From positions 91,113-155,112 of the forward strand of contig CAVVWN010000011.1 in assembly GCA_963752045.1 (NCBI GenBank): a DNA stretch of 64,000 bases, written 5' to 3'. The DNA is from DATKDF01 sp963752045 (GTDB lineage: Bacteria; Acidobacteriota; Vicinamibacteria; Vicinamibacterales; SCN-69-37). Each line of letters begins with the position of its first letter. Position 1 is the first letter of the stretch. Shown here piece by piece: positions 55,512 to 64,000 of the stretch. Position numbers and translations under genes: made by a program. The notes under the pieces were generated by a model. It did not search any database and had not been told where the DNA came from. It saw only the letters and a list, made by a program, of their open reading frames with translations.

Positions 55512-55891
55512 GCGAGTCGAGCCTCGCTGCCGGTGTGCTGGAGGGACCTCGCAATCCGGTCCACCTCGTCGAGATCGAACGGCTTGGCCAGGATGTCGGG
55601 CTTTGGGCCACAGGCCAGCCGCAGCTCGTCGATCATGTCCTCTTCGGCCAGGAGCACCAGGTGCGTGTGCGGATAGCAGTTGAGTTCAGCCACAATCTCG
55701 GCCGCCTGACCGGGGGAGGACACCGCGGCAAGCACGAGCGTGAAGCGGACCTTGGGCAGCCAGGCGGAGGCCTCGGTCCAGGTGAGGACCGTGCGGACCT
55801 CGACGCCGCGAGCTTCGAGCGCCCGGGCGAGTGCCCAGCGGCCGAGGTCGGTGTCTTCGAGCACCAGGGCGACTGTTTCCTGGGGAGCCAT
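55508..55891 (-). CDS. degenerate response-regulator receiver domain
   Basis: A 127-residue stand-alone receiver-like protein from ATG 55891. The acidic pair E12-D13 and the conserved lysine (LAKPFD, residue about 103) are kept, but the strand-3 site that should hold the phospho-aspartate reads LVLAAVSSPG, with alanine in place of aspartate. It is therefore probably not phosphorylated, and may bind partners in a fixed state. It lies between the NtrC-type regulator and the propeller gene. Confidence 0.72.
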   Translation of the reverse strand: MAPQETVALVLEDTDLGRWALARALEARGVEVRTVLTWTEASAWLPKVRFTLVLAAVSSPGQAAEIVAELNCYPHTHLVLLAEEDMIDELRLACGPKPDILAKPFDLDEVDRIARSLQHTGSEARLA

Positions 55892-56057
55892 GCGCGCCTC
55901 GCGGACCGGGTCCGCTAATCTCACTCCGGCATTCAAGCGCCGTGCCGTCGCGCGCCGCCTCCGTGCGGCCCGTCGCTGTGGGCCAACACGTGCGCCAACA
56001 GGGCATGCCGGCAAGCCGCCCAGGGCAAATGCCGCAGCGGTGGGTGAGACGACCCAC

Positions 56058-57440
<1,383 letters not shown>

Positions 57441-57444
57441 CGAC

Positions 57445-58941
57445 TCAGGCGCGGGCCGCGGCCGGCGCGACGAAGGCGGGCAGGGTGAACGTGAAGCAGG
57501 CGCCAGGTTCGTCCGGGTTCTCGAGCCAGAGCTCGCCGCCCTGCAGCTCGATGAGGCGGCGACTCGTGGCCAGCCCGAGGCCGGTGCCGCGCGCCTTCGT
57601 GGTCATGAACGGCCGGAAGATCGTCGCGGCGCGGTCGGCCGGGACGCCGGCCCCGTTGTCGCGGACGCTGCAGGTCACCTGCCCGTCCCGGACGCTCGTC
57701 GATACGACCACCGCGGCGTCGGTGTGGCCTTCGAGCGCCTGCAACGCGTTGATGAGCAGATTGACGAGGACCTGCTGCACCATGTCGGCATCGGCCAGCA
57801 CGTGCAGGGGCTCGGGAGGACTCTGCACCTCGAGCGTGGCACCCTGAGCCGCCGCTCGGGGTCCCGACAGGGTCGCGGCGTTCTCGACGATCGCTCCGAG
57901 ATCGACGTCGTCCAGCACGGGGGTTTTCGGCTTGGCGAAACTGAGCAGCTGCCGGACGACGCCATCGACCCTGGCGAGCTCCTGCGAGACGTGGCGCAGA
58001 ATGCGGCGCGGTTCTTCCGCCTTCTCCTCGGCGGCCAGCACGTCGACGGCGGCCTTGGTGCCGGAGAGCGGATTGCGAATCTCGTGAGCGAGGCTCGCGG
58101 CCATCTCGCCGAGGGCAGCCAGTTGTTCCACTCGGGTGAGGTGCTTGCGCCGGGCGTCCTCTTCGACTTCGCGCGCGTGGCGGAGCCTGCCAACCATGTC
58201 GTTGAAGCCGGCGACCAGGCCGTCGATCTCGGCCGTGCCTGAGGGCCCGGCCGTGACGTCCAGGTTCCCGTGCTGCACCTGCTCCATGCTCGACGATAGC
58301 CGGGTGAGCGGCCTGACGACCACGTAGCTCAGGATCAGTGCGATGCCGAGTCCGATGATGACGAACTGGACGGCCGCCGTGGTCGTCGCCATCGCGCCCC
58401 AGGTGCGCATGCCTGCGCTCTGGCGGGACAGGCTGATGTCGACGTCGATGAAGCCCAGCACGTCCGGATCGCCGGCATGGCACGGCGAGCACCGGGACCG
58501 ATTCAGGATCGGGCTCGCCGCGTGCAGCACATCGGTGCCGTTCGCCATGACCGTCCATGCCGCTTCGTGGCCGGCCAGCGCCGGTGGCGACGAGAGGTGC
58601 ACGGGCATGACCCGGCCGATGTCAGCCCCCTCGGAGGCATAGAGCACGCCGCCGGAGGGCGACAGGATACGCACCGCCTCGATGTCGGGATTACCCTCGA
58701 AGTGTTCGACGGCCTTCTGGAGGTGGCGACCGTGCTCGCCGGCTCGGGCCTGCATGACGTCCAGGATCCGGTCGCGCACTTCCGCCAACTCGTACTGGGC
58801 GCGCTCCTGAGCGATTCGCCTGACGCTCTCGCCCATGGCTCGCATCGCGAAGTACGACACGGCAGCCATCGACGTCAGCACCAGGACGATGATGGGGATG
58901 ACGACCTTGATGAACAGGCTGCGGGTGGGCAGCGACGGCAT
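57445..58941 (-). CDS. sensor histidine kinase with periplasmic CXXCH haem-binding motif
   Basis: A 498-residue kinase (GTG 58947 also possible). TM1 lies at about 10-31, a periplasmic sensor region at about 32-183 and TM2 at about 184-209. The sensor region contains CSPCH (about 151-155), a covalent c-type haem site, in the segment NRSRCSPCHAGDPDVLGFID. HAMP, HisKA with H in SLAHEIRNPL (about 286) and HATPase with DNGAG, GTGLGLA follow. It should sense redox state or a gas or ligand at a haem and phosphorylate the adjacent NtrC-type regulator. Confidence 0.9.
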   Translation of the reverse strand: MPSLPTRSLFIKVVIPIIVLVLTSMAAVSYFAMRAMGESVRRIAQERAQYELAEVRDRILDVMQARAGEHGRHLQKAVEHFEGNPDIEAVRILSPSGGVLYASEGADIGRVMPVHLSSPPALAGHEAAWTVMANGTDVLHAASPILNRSRCSPCHAGDPDVLGFIDVDISLSRQSAGMRTWGAMATTTAAVQFVIIGLGIALILSYVVVRPLTRLSSSMEQVQHGNLDVTAGPSGTAEIDGLVAGFNDMVGRLRHAREVEEDARRKHLTRVEQLAALGEMAASLAHEIRNPLSGTKAAVDVLAAEEKAEEPRRILRHVSQELARVDGVVRQLLSFAKPKTPVLDDVDLGAIVENAATLSGPRAAAQGATLEVQSPPEPLHVLADADMVQQVLVNLLINALQALEGHTDAAVVVSTSVRDGQVTCSVRDNGAGVPADRAATIFRPFMTTKARGTGLGLATSRRLIELQGGELWLENPDEPGACFTFTLPAFVAPAAARA

Positions 58942-59052
58942 CGGCACCAGTCAATCCGTCGGGGCCCGCGGGGATCGCAAGGAATGTGCGGCCCCTTCGG
59001 GCTGAGTGTAGCACGCGCACCCCGGCCGCCGGGCGCGTGCCGGCCGGCGTCG

Positions 59053-60546
59053 CTATTTCGTCAGTGTGATCCCGTTCTCCACGTAGAAGAACCAGAGGCT
59101 GTTGCCGGCGAACGTCCCGGTGACGACCGGCCCGCCCCACATCCGTCCGAGGAAGCCATTGACCGACCAGTACCGGTTGAACGTGTACGCGGCCGAGAGC
59201 TCGAGCGACTTGCCGAAGTCGGTCGAGCCGTTCGACGGCCGGCTTACGTATCCGAAATTCCCGCCTTCGGAGAGCGTGGCACCGCTGCCCGCATACCAGC
59301 GGTCGGCCGCGTCGGCGAGCCACAACCGATGCCAGTCCACGCGCAGGTTGAACGATGGTGTCGGCCGTACGACGCCGAGCACGAAGAAGTCATCGAGGTT
59401 CATCGTGCTGTTGGCCGTGGTCGAGGAATAGCGCCGCATCGTAGGCAGCATGGGGAAGAACGTGCCATGCTCGCCATCACCGGGGTCGTCGTCGCCGCTC
59501 GCGTGGTTGAAGCCGAGGCGCAGCCACGGACTCCATCTCGCCTGCGTCCACTGGTAGCCCGCTTCGGTCGCGAAGGAGACGGCGCCGTGGTCATGGTCGT
59601 ACCACGTCCCGTTCTGGGCCGCGAGCCAGGCCATCACATCCACCTGTCCGCCGCCGGCCGGATATGCGCCCACGAGCGCGCCGCCGAACGTGTTCACGCC
59701 GACATCGGCGCCACCGGGAGCCGAGCGTCCCGTGTTGTCCGGACGGCCTGTCACCGCGCGCGAGTCGTCGTACCGCCACATGAACGCCTGAATCTCGGTG
59801 TTCTTCAGGGTGTCGGAGGGCAGCAGGTTGAGCGTGCCCCCGTACACCCACAGATCCGTCATCGTCTTTTCGGCCTCACGGGCGAATCCACCTTGCGTCG
59901 GCATGACCGCAGCACCGGTCACCTTCGCGCCCTTGCGGGCCCACTCGAGGCGCACGCCGTCGAACGACCGCTGGTACAGCGACCATTCGAACTCGCCAAC
60001 AAGGCGCGCGTCGAGGCGCTGGCGTTTCACGGCTTCGATCTTCGGCACGCCTGATGCCGCCTCGGCGCCCGAGGCGTAGGCCTGCCTGCCGAGTTGGACG
60101 TCGAAACCAGGCAGCAGCTGTTTCAGGCGGACGTACAGATACTTCGGGTACACACGCTGCGGGTTCTCGCGGTTTCCGCCCTGGGCGTAGTAGAGCGGTC
60201 CCGTGCCGAGCGCACCGGGTCCGAGCGAGTTTGCGGGCAGGTTGAACAGCCCCACCCACTGGCCCGACATCCGGACTTCGATCTTCGGCTTGTTGTACCG
60301 CGCCTCGAAGAGCAGCCGGTTGCCGACAAACGTGTAGTCGGGATCCCCGCCGCCCGGCTTCGGCTCGAAGTAGTGCCAGTTCTCGACGCGCAGCGTGTCC
60401 CGAACCGTGAACGTCCAGGGCGGCGGGGGCGGTGCCGGCTGTGCGCCTGGCTGTGCCGCCGCCTGCCCGTAGCCGGGCGCGGGCGCGAGCAGGATAGTCG
60501 CGACCACACCAATGGTCGCGCTGGAGATGCTGAAAGGTCGAAACAC
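59053..60546 (-). CDS. alginate-export-type outer-membrane porin
   Basis: A 497-residue barrel with a signal peptide (about 1-27). The alginate_exp family pattern is seen: RVENWHYFEPK, RLKQLLPGFDVQLGRQAY, TEIQAFMWRYDD and FNLRVDWHRLWLADAADRWY. It ends with FFYVENGITLTK. In non-alginate producers this family often serves as a selective porin. Start GTG 60546, 45 bases after the Crp/Fnr stop, so probably co-transcribed. The 105-base gap to the sensor kinase has GC-rich hairpin-like sequence only. Confidence 0.85.
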   Translation of the reverse strand: MFRPFSISSATIGVVATILLAPAPGYGQAAAQPGAQPAPPPPPWTFTVRDTLRVENWHYFEPKPGGGDPDYTFVGNRLLFEARYNKPKIEVRMSGQWVGLFNLPANSLGPGALGTGPLYYAQGGNRENPQRVYPKYLYVRLKQLLPGFDVQLGRQAYASGAEAASGVPKIEAVKRQRLDARLVGEFEWSLYQRSFDGVRLEWARKGAKVTGAAVMPTQGGFAREAEKTMTDLWVYGGTLNLLPSDTLKNTEIQAFMWRYDDSRAVTGRPDNTGRSAPGGADVGVNTFGGALVGAYPAGGGQVDVMAWLAAQNGTWYDHDHGAVSFATEAGYQWTQARWSPWLRLGFNHASGDDDPGDGEHGTFFPMLPTMRRYSSTTANSTMNLDDFFVLGVVRPTPSFNLRVDWHRLWLADAADRWYAGSGATLSEGGNFGYVSRPSNGSTDFGKSLELSAAYTFNRYWSVNGFLGRMWGGPVVTGTFAGNSLWFFYVENGITLTK

Positions 60547-60591
60547 CGGGTCCGTCCTCGTTTCTCTCCCGCCGCCGGCCCGCGAGTCGGG

Positions 60592-61368
60592 CTACGACCG
60601 GCTGGAATTCGGTGCCGGCTCTGCCCGCGGCTCGCCCCGTGCGAGCCGTTCGAGACGTGTCCGGTCGTTGATCACGAATCCCCACGCAGCGGTGGTGACA
60701 ATCTCCTCGCGCGAGAGCCGGCTCATCGTGCGAATCGCCGTCTCGAGGGTCGTGCCGCAGAGGTCCGCGATGTCCTGTCGTGACAAGTGCAGCGGAATTC
60801 TGGTGTGTCCGTTCTCCCGTGCGGCGCCGTCCTGGTCGGCCAGGTGCATGAGCAACGCCGCCACCCGCTGTTCGACCTGCCCGCTCGCCAGCTCCGCAAT
60901 CCGGCCGGCCAGGCGCATGTCCCTCGTGGTCGCCTCGCGCACGAAGGCGCCGGCCGCCGTGGGACTCTGCTCGACGATGTGCAGCACGTCCCGTCGGGGA
61001 ATGAAGAGCGCCACCACGTCGTCGTGCAGCGCCACCGCCGTGCAGCAGGCCGGGGAAAAAGAGGAGACCGCGCTGACACAGAGCAGGTCGCCGGGCCCAG
61101 TCACATCCAGAATCACGTCTCGTCCGTTGTCGCAGGGCCGCGTCATCTTGATGTGGCCGACCACGAGAAACACGAAGTAATGGAGCGGGTCATCGAGTTT
61201 CCAAATCGGCTGGCCTGCTGAGATCGCGCGGAGCTCGGCATATGGCCGGAGCCGCTCCCGGTCGGCGGCCGAAATCGCCCTGAGAAACGGCACCCGCCCG
61301 GCAGCCTCCTCGAACGTCATCCGGGGCAGTTTGTCAGACTCGTCGGATTTGGACATGACATCCGTCAT
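60592..61368 (-). CDS. Crp/Fnr family transcriptional regulator
   Basis: A 258-residue regulator from ATG 61368 (ATG 61419 possible). The cyclic-nucleotide-binding beta-roll is about residues 15-130 (PIWKLDDPLHYFVFLVVGHIKM), then a dimer helix and the HTH (LSRQDIADLCGTTLETAIRTMSRL, shown in part, about 190-215). The four cysteines of FNR's iron-sulfur cluster are absent; CC in SPACCTAVA lies in the roll. It sits between the porin and the divergent redox genes and may control both. Confidence 0.88.
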   Translation of the reverse strand: MTDVMSKSDESDKLPRMTFEEAAGRVPFLRAISAADRERLRPYAELRAISAGQPIWKLDDPLHYFVFLVVGHIKMTRPCDNGRDVILDVTGPGDLLCVSAVSSFSPACCTAVALHDDVVALFIPRRDVLHIVEQSPTAAGAFVREATTRDMRLAGRIAELASGQVEQRVAALLMHLADQDGAARENGHTRIPLHLSRQDIADLCGTTLETAIRTMSRLSREEIVTTAAWGFVINDRTRLERLARGEPRAEPAPNSSRS

Positions 61369-61454
61369 GTTGACCCCGTTTGCGGCCGGTTTCCAGCCCA
61401 AATCTCCCGGCGGCGTCATGGCCGGTCGGCGGGGTCGCTTCTAAGCTTGCCCTG

Positions 61455-61916
61455 TTGACCGGCGCCATCGACCGCACGCTGAGGGAAGTCCGGCGAGAGC
61501 ACCGGGCGTTCAGGAGCGACGTGCACGATCTGCAGCGGCTGGCGGCCGCGCCCATGGCGGCTTCGGCGGCCCATGCCCGCCTGCAGCAGGCACTCCGGCG
61601 GTTCCTCGACGAGTGGGGGCCGCGCCTGCGTGCCCATCTCGAGCTCGAAGAGCGCCTGGTGACGCCTGCCGTCGTCCACGCGCTGCCGGCAGAGACCTGG
61701 ACGCTCCACACGTTCCGCCACGAGCGCGAGACGTTCGACGCGTTGCTCGACCTGCTTCGGGATGGCAGCGCGTGGCTCGACCGGCATGAGCCGGGCGCCG
61801 ACCGGGAGATTGCCGCGGCGCTCGACGACCTGGCGTTGCTCTGGGGACAGCACGTGCGTCGGGTCGACGTCATCGGCCCGGCGCTTGCGAGCCACGAGGG
61901 GACGCGCGATGCATGA
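61455..61916 (+). CDS. hemerythrin-like HHE domain protein
   Basis: About 153 residues if TTG 61455 is the start (the frame is open to TTG 61380). Four helices with REHRAFRSDVHDL, RAHLELEERLVTPAV, HTFRHERETFDALL and GQHVRRVDVIGPAL carry histidines and glutamates arranged as in HHE cation-binding (hemerythrin-like) domains, which bind a di-iron centre for oxygen or NO. No strong ribosome site marks the start. Overlaps the next gene by eight bases. Confidence 0.7.
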   Translation: MTGAIDRTLREVRREHRAFRSDVHDLQRLAAAPMAASAAHARLQQALRRFLDEWGPRLRAHLELEERLVTPAVVHALPAETWTLHTFRHERETFDALLDLLRDGSAWLDRHEPGADREIAAALDDLALLWGQHVRRVDVIGPALASHEGTRDA

Positions 61917-63831
61917 CATGGCGCGTCTCCGCGCGGCCGTTCCCGGGGCCGGCTATCACCGCGACCTCATCTCCTGCCAGGTGGCCTGCCCGGTGCACAC
62001 CGATGCGCGGGGGTACGTCCGGGCCATCGCCGACGGCGACTTCGAGCGCGCGTATCTCATCGCGCGCGGACCGAATCCGTTCGCCTCGATCTGCGGCCGC
62101 ATCTGCGGGGCGCCGTGCGAAGCGGCGTGCCGGCGCGGGCGCATCCCGCGCGTCGACGACGATGGGAATGTGTTCGGCGACGACCGGCCGATCGCCATTC
62201 GTGCGCTCAAGCGGTTTGCATGCGAGCAGTCCGGGCCGGACACGCGGCCAACCGACGAAGTGCTGGCCAACGTGCGCGGCTTCGTGCCACATGGCTCGGC
62301 AGGCGCCGACGAGTTCGCCGCGCTGCTCAAGGCCACCGTGAGCGGCGCCGTCCCCAGGGTGGACGGCGTACGGGTCGCCGTGATCGGCGCGGGTCCGGCC
62401 GGCCTCTCGGCGGCGCACGACCTCGCGCTCATGGGCTTCCGCCCGGTCGTCTTCGAGAGCGAGCCGGTGCCGGCCGGCATGCTCGCGCTGGGCGTTCCGG
62501 CCTACCGCCTGCCGCGCGAGCTCATCGCGCGCGAGATTCGCGTCATCGAGGCCCTCGGCGTCGAGATCCGCTGCAACGTGCGCGTCGGGCGCGACGTGTC
62601 GATGGCCGAGCTGCGACGAGACCATGCGGCCGTGATTGTCGCCGTCGGCGCGAAGGGATCGCGCGGCCTCGGTCTGCCGGGTGAGCGAGGCCCGGGCGTG
62701 CTCGGCGGCGTGGACCTGCTGCGTTCGGTGTCGCTCGGCGAGCCGATCGCGCTCGGCCGAGAGGTCGTCGTCATCGGCGGCGGCAACGTGGCCTACGACG
62801 TGGCGCGCACCGTGCTCCGGCAGATCGCCTACGACACGGCCCGTACGGCCGCGCGACTGCTCGAGACCACCGCCGTACGCCTCGTCTCGCTCGAGTCGCT
62901 CGAAGAGATGCCGGCCGACACCATCGAGATCCTCGAAGGCGACGAAGAAGGCATCGAGCGTCTCAATGGTTGGGGACCGGTAGAGATCCTGCGCGACACC
63001 TCCGGCGCGGTGACCGGCGTGACGTTCCGGCGATGCCTTCGCGTCTACGACGACGCGCGCCGGTTCGCGCCCCTGTACGACGACGCCGACGTCATGACGG
63101 TCAGCGGCGACACGGTGCTCCTAGCCGTGGGCCAGATGCCAGACCTCGGGTTCCTGAAGGAGGGCGCGTCTGATGTCGCCGAGTTCCGGCCCGGCTGGCC
63201 GAAAGTGGACCCAGACACGCTGCAGACGACGGCGCCGGATGTCTTCGTGGCCGGCGACCTGGCGCACGGCACCAAGCTCGTGATCCATGCCGTGGCATCC
63301 GGCAAGGCGGCAGCACGCTCCGTGTACCACCACATCACCGGGCGCAGCTTGGAGCCGGATGCGCTCACCGCGCACCTGAACCTGCCCGGCTACCGGCGCG
63401 AACCCGGCTTCGAGCGGATTGCACGCGTGCCGGTGCCCGCGGCCGACCCGGCCGCGCGTCTGCTGCATCCCGAAGTGCCGGTCGAGCTGGGCTACACGCG
63501 GGAAGAGGCCATGCGGGAGGCGTCGCGCTGCCTCGACTGCGGCGTCACACCGGTCTTCGACGGCACACGCTGCGTGCTCTGCGGCGGCTGCGCGGACGTG
63601 TGTCCGACGCAGTGTCTGAAGCTCGTCCGGCTCGACACGCTCGACGGCACGCCCGAGCTCGTCGATCTGACCTCGCGTGCGCTCGGCGCGGGCGCCGACC
63701 TGGCCAGTCACTCCGCGATCCTCAAGGACGAGGACCGCTGTATCCGCTGTGCGCTCTGCGCGATGCGCTGTCCGACCGACGCCATCACGATGGAGCGCGT
63801 CACCTGCGTCACCGCCTGGAGGACTTCGTGA
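61909..63831 (+). CDS. GltD-like FAD/NAD(P) oxidoreductase with C-terminal ferredoxin domain
   Basis: A 640-residue protein from ATG 61909 (GAGGGG upstream). An N-terminal cysteine-rich domain (CQVACPVHTDARGYVRAI ... ICGRICGAPCEAACRRG, about residues 20-80) matches the iron-sulfur domain before GltD and dihydropyrimidine dehydrogenase. FAD site IGAGPAGLSAAHDL (about 158) and NAD(P) site IGGGNVAYDVA (about 288) follow. The C-terminus has CVLCGGCADVCPTQC and CIRCALCAMRCPTD, two [4Fe-4S] sites. It would pass electrons between NAD(P)H and a quinone or ferredoxin partner. Its stop overlaps the Rieske start. Confidence 0.88.
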   Translation: MHDMARLRAAVPGAGYHRDLISCQVACPVHTDARGYVRAIADGDFERAYLIARGPNPFASICGRICGAPCEAACRRGRIPRVDDDGNVFGDDRPIAIRALKRFACEQSGPDTRPTDEVLANVRGFVPHGSAGADEFAALLKATVSGAVPRVDGVRVAVIGAGPAGLSAAHDLALMGFRPVVFESEPVPAGMLALGVPAYRLPRELIAREIRVIEALGVEIRCNVRVGRDVSMAELRRDHAAVIVAVGAKGSRGLGLPGERGPGVLGGVDLLRSVSLGEPIALGREVVVIGGGNVAYDVARTVLRQIAYDTARTAARLLETTAVRLVSLESLEEMPADTIEILEGDEEGIERLNGWGPVEILRDTSGAVTGVTFRRCLRVYDDARRFAPLYDDADVMTVSGDTVLLAVGQMPDLGFLKEGASDVAEFRPGWPKVDPDTLQTTAPDVFVAGDLAHGTKLVIHAVASGKAAARSVYHHITGRSLEPDALTAHLNLPGYRREPGFERIARVPVPAADPAARLLHPEVPVELGYTREEAMREASRCLDCGVTPVFDGTRCVLCGGCADVCPTQCLKLVRLDTLDGTPELVDLTSRALGAGADLASHSAILKDEDRCIRCALCAMRCPTDAITMERVTCVTAWRTS

Positions 63832-64000
63832 CCAGCACGCCCACGCCCCCGCGTTCCCGCCTCGAGCCGGAACCCATGCCGCGCCGGGACTTTCTGGGTT
63901 TGTCGTCACTCTTCACCGCAGGCGCGGCCCTGCTCTTCGCCACCGTCGGCATGCTCAGGCTGCCCAAGGCGGCCGTGCTCCCCGTGCCGGCCCGCAAGTT
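63828..64000 (+). CDS. Rieske iron-sulfur protein (N-terminal part; runs off the window)
   Basis: Only 57 residues are visible, from GTG 63828 after GGAGG. RRDFLGLSSLFTAGAALLFATVGM is a Rieske/QcrA-style twin-arginine signal and membrane anchor (shown only here; positions about 20-43). The cluster-binding part lies beyond 64000. The four-base overlap with the oxidoreductase gene suggests one complex with a cytochrome b type partner downstream. Confidence 0.65.
   Translation, partial: MTSTPTPPRSRLEPEPMPRRDFLGLSSLFTAGAALLFATVGMLRLPKAAVLPVPARK

Noticed and set aside
28000..55520. Programmed +1 frameshifting as the explanation of the breaks
   Set aside because: No shared slippery codon or downstream structure was found, up to eight breaks occur in one gene, and one has the opposite sign. 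Kept only as a remote option in the finding.

Overview
The window is one stretch of a GC-rich (roughly two-thirds G+C by eye) bacterial chromosome. The most likely source is Acidobacteriota, probably class Vicinamibacteria. The evidence is a PadR regulator joined to an 'acidobacterial duplicated orphan permease' (ADOP), a second ADOP, a VWFA-related secreted protein of the type common in that phylum, exported M28/M14 peptidases, a proline-linker TonB-dependent receptor and TAT-exported redox enzymes. This is inferred from gene families; there is no rRNA here, and I saw no tRNA, CRISPR array, IS element or phage gene.

Layout. 1-28 kb: housekeeping and envelope genes with intact frames: TerC (5' partial), ChaN-like protein, PadR/ADOP, M28 peptidase, HEAGH zinc peptidase, TonB-dependent receptor, serine beta-lactamase-like enzyme, MsbA-like exporter, a small protein with an SSB-like acidic tip, VWFA protein, serA, ettA, a TRAP-TAXI receptor, glgC, ADOP, DUF2007 protein and a fused TRAP permease. 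The gaps carry unusual repeats: two copies of a nested palindrome flanked by inverted GTGGAG/CTCCAC arrays, and pairs of inverted 8-9 bp tandem arrays, one of them inside the TRAP permease gene. 28-38.5 kb: exported peptidases, a D-aminoacylase-like lipoprotein, a flavin alpha-hydroxy-acid dehydrogenase with a CXXCH motif, a pseudokinase-PEGA protein with a TonB-C partner, and an M23-like lipoprotein.

38.5-59 kb, minus strand: a tightly packed set of genes that looks like an extracellular electron-transfer locus. In transcription order it holds a sensor kinase with a periplasmic CXXCH, an NtrC-type sigma-54 activator, a degenerate receiver, an NHL propeller, a 6-heme cytochrome, a YVTN propeller, a beta-barrel outer-membrane protein with a discoidin-like insert, a CsgG/LpoB-like protein, a fused MFS/spermidine synthase, a second (two-domain) CsgG/LpoB-like protein, a SurA-like PPIase, a 26-heme cytochrome, a 16-heme cytochrome and another NHL propeller. 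Two sigma-54-type promoters lie in its two untranslated gaps, which ties the two-component system to the structural genes. 59-64 kb: an alginate-export-type porin with a Crp/Fnr regulator and, divergently, hemerythrin-like, GltD-like/ferredoxin and Rieske genes (the last cut by the window end).

Between about 28 and 55.5 kb many genes are broken by single-base shifts: 22 sites counted, 21 of them one extra base. Each gene reads through when that base is skipped. Such genes are typed 'pseudogene' here to mean 'frame interrupted as given', not 'shown to be dead'; local sequence error is the simplest explanation.
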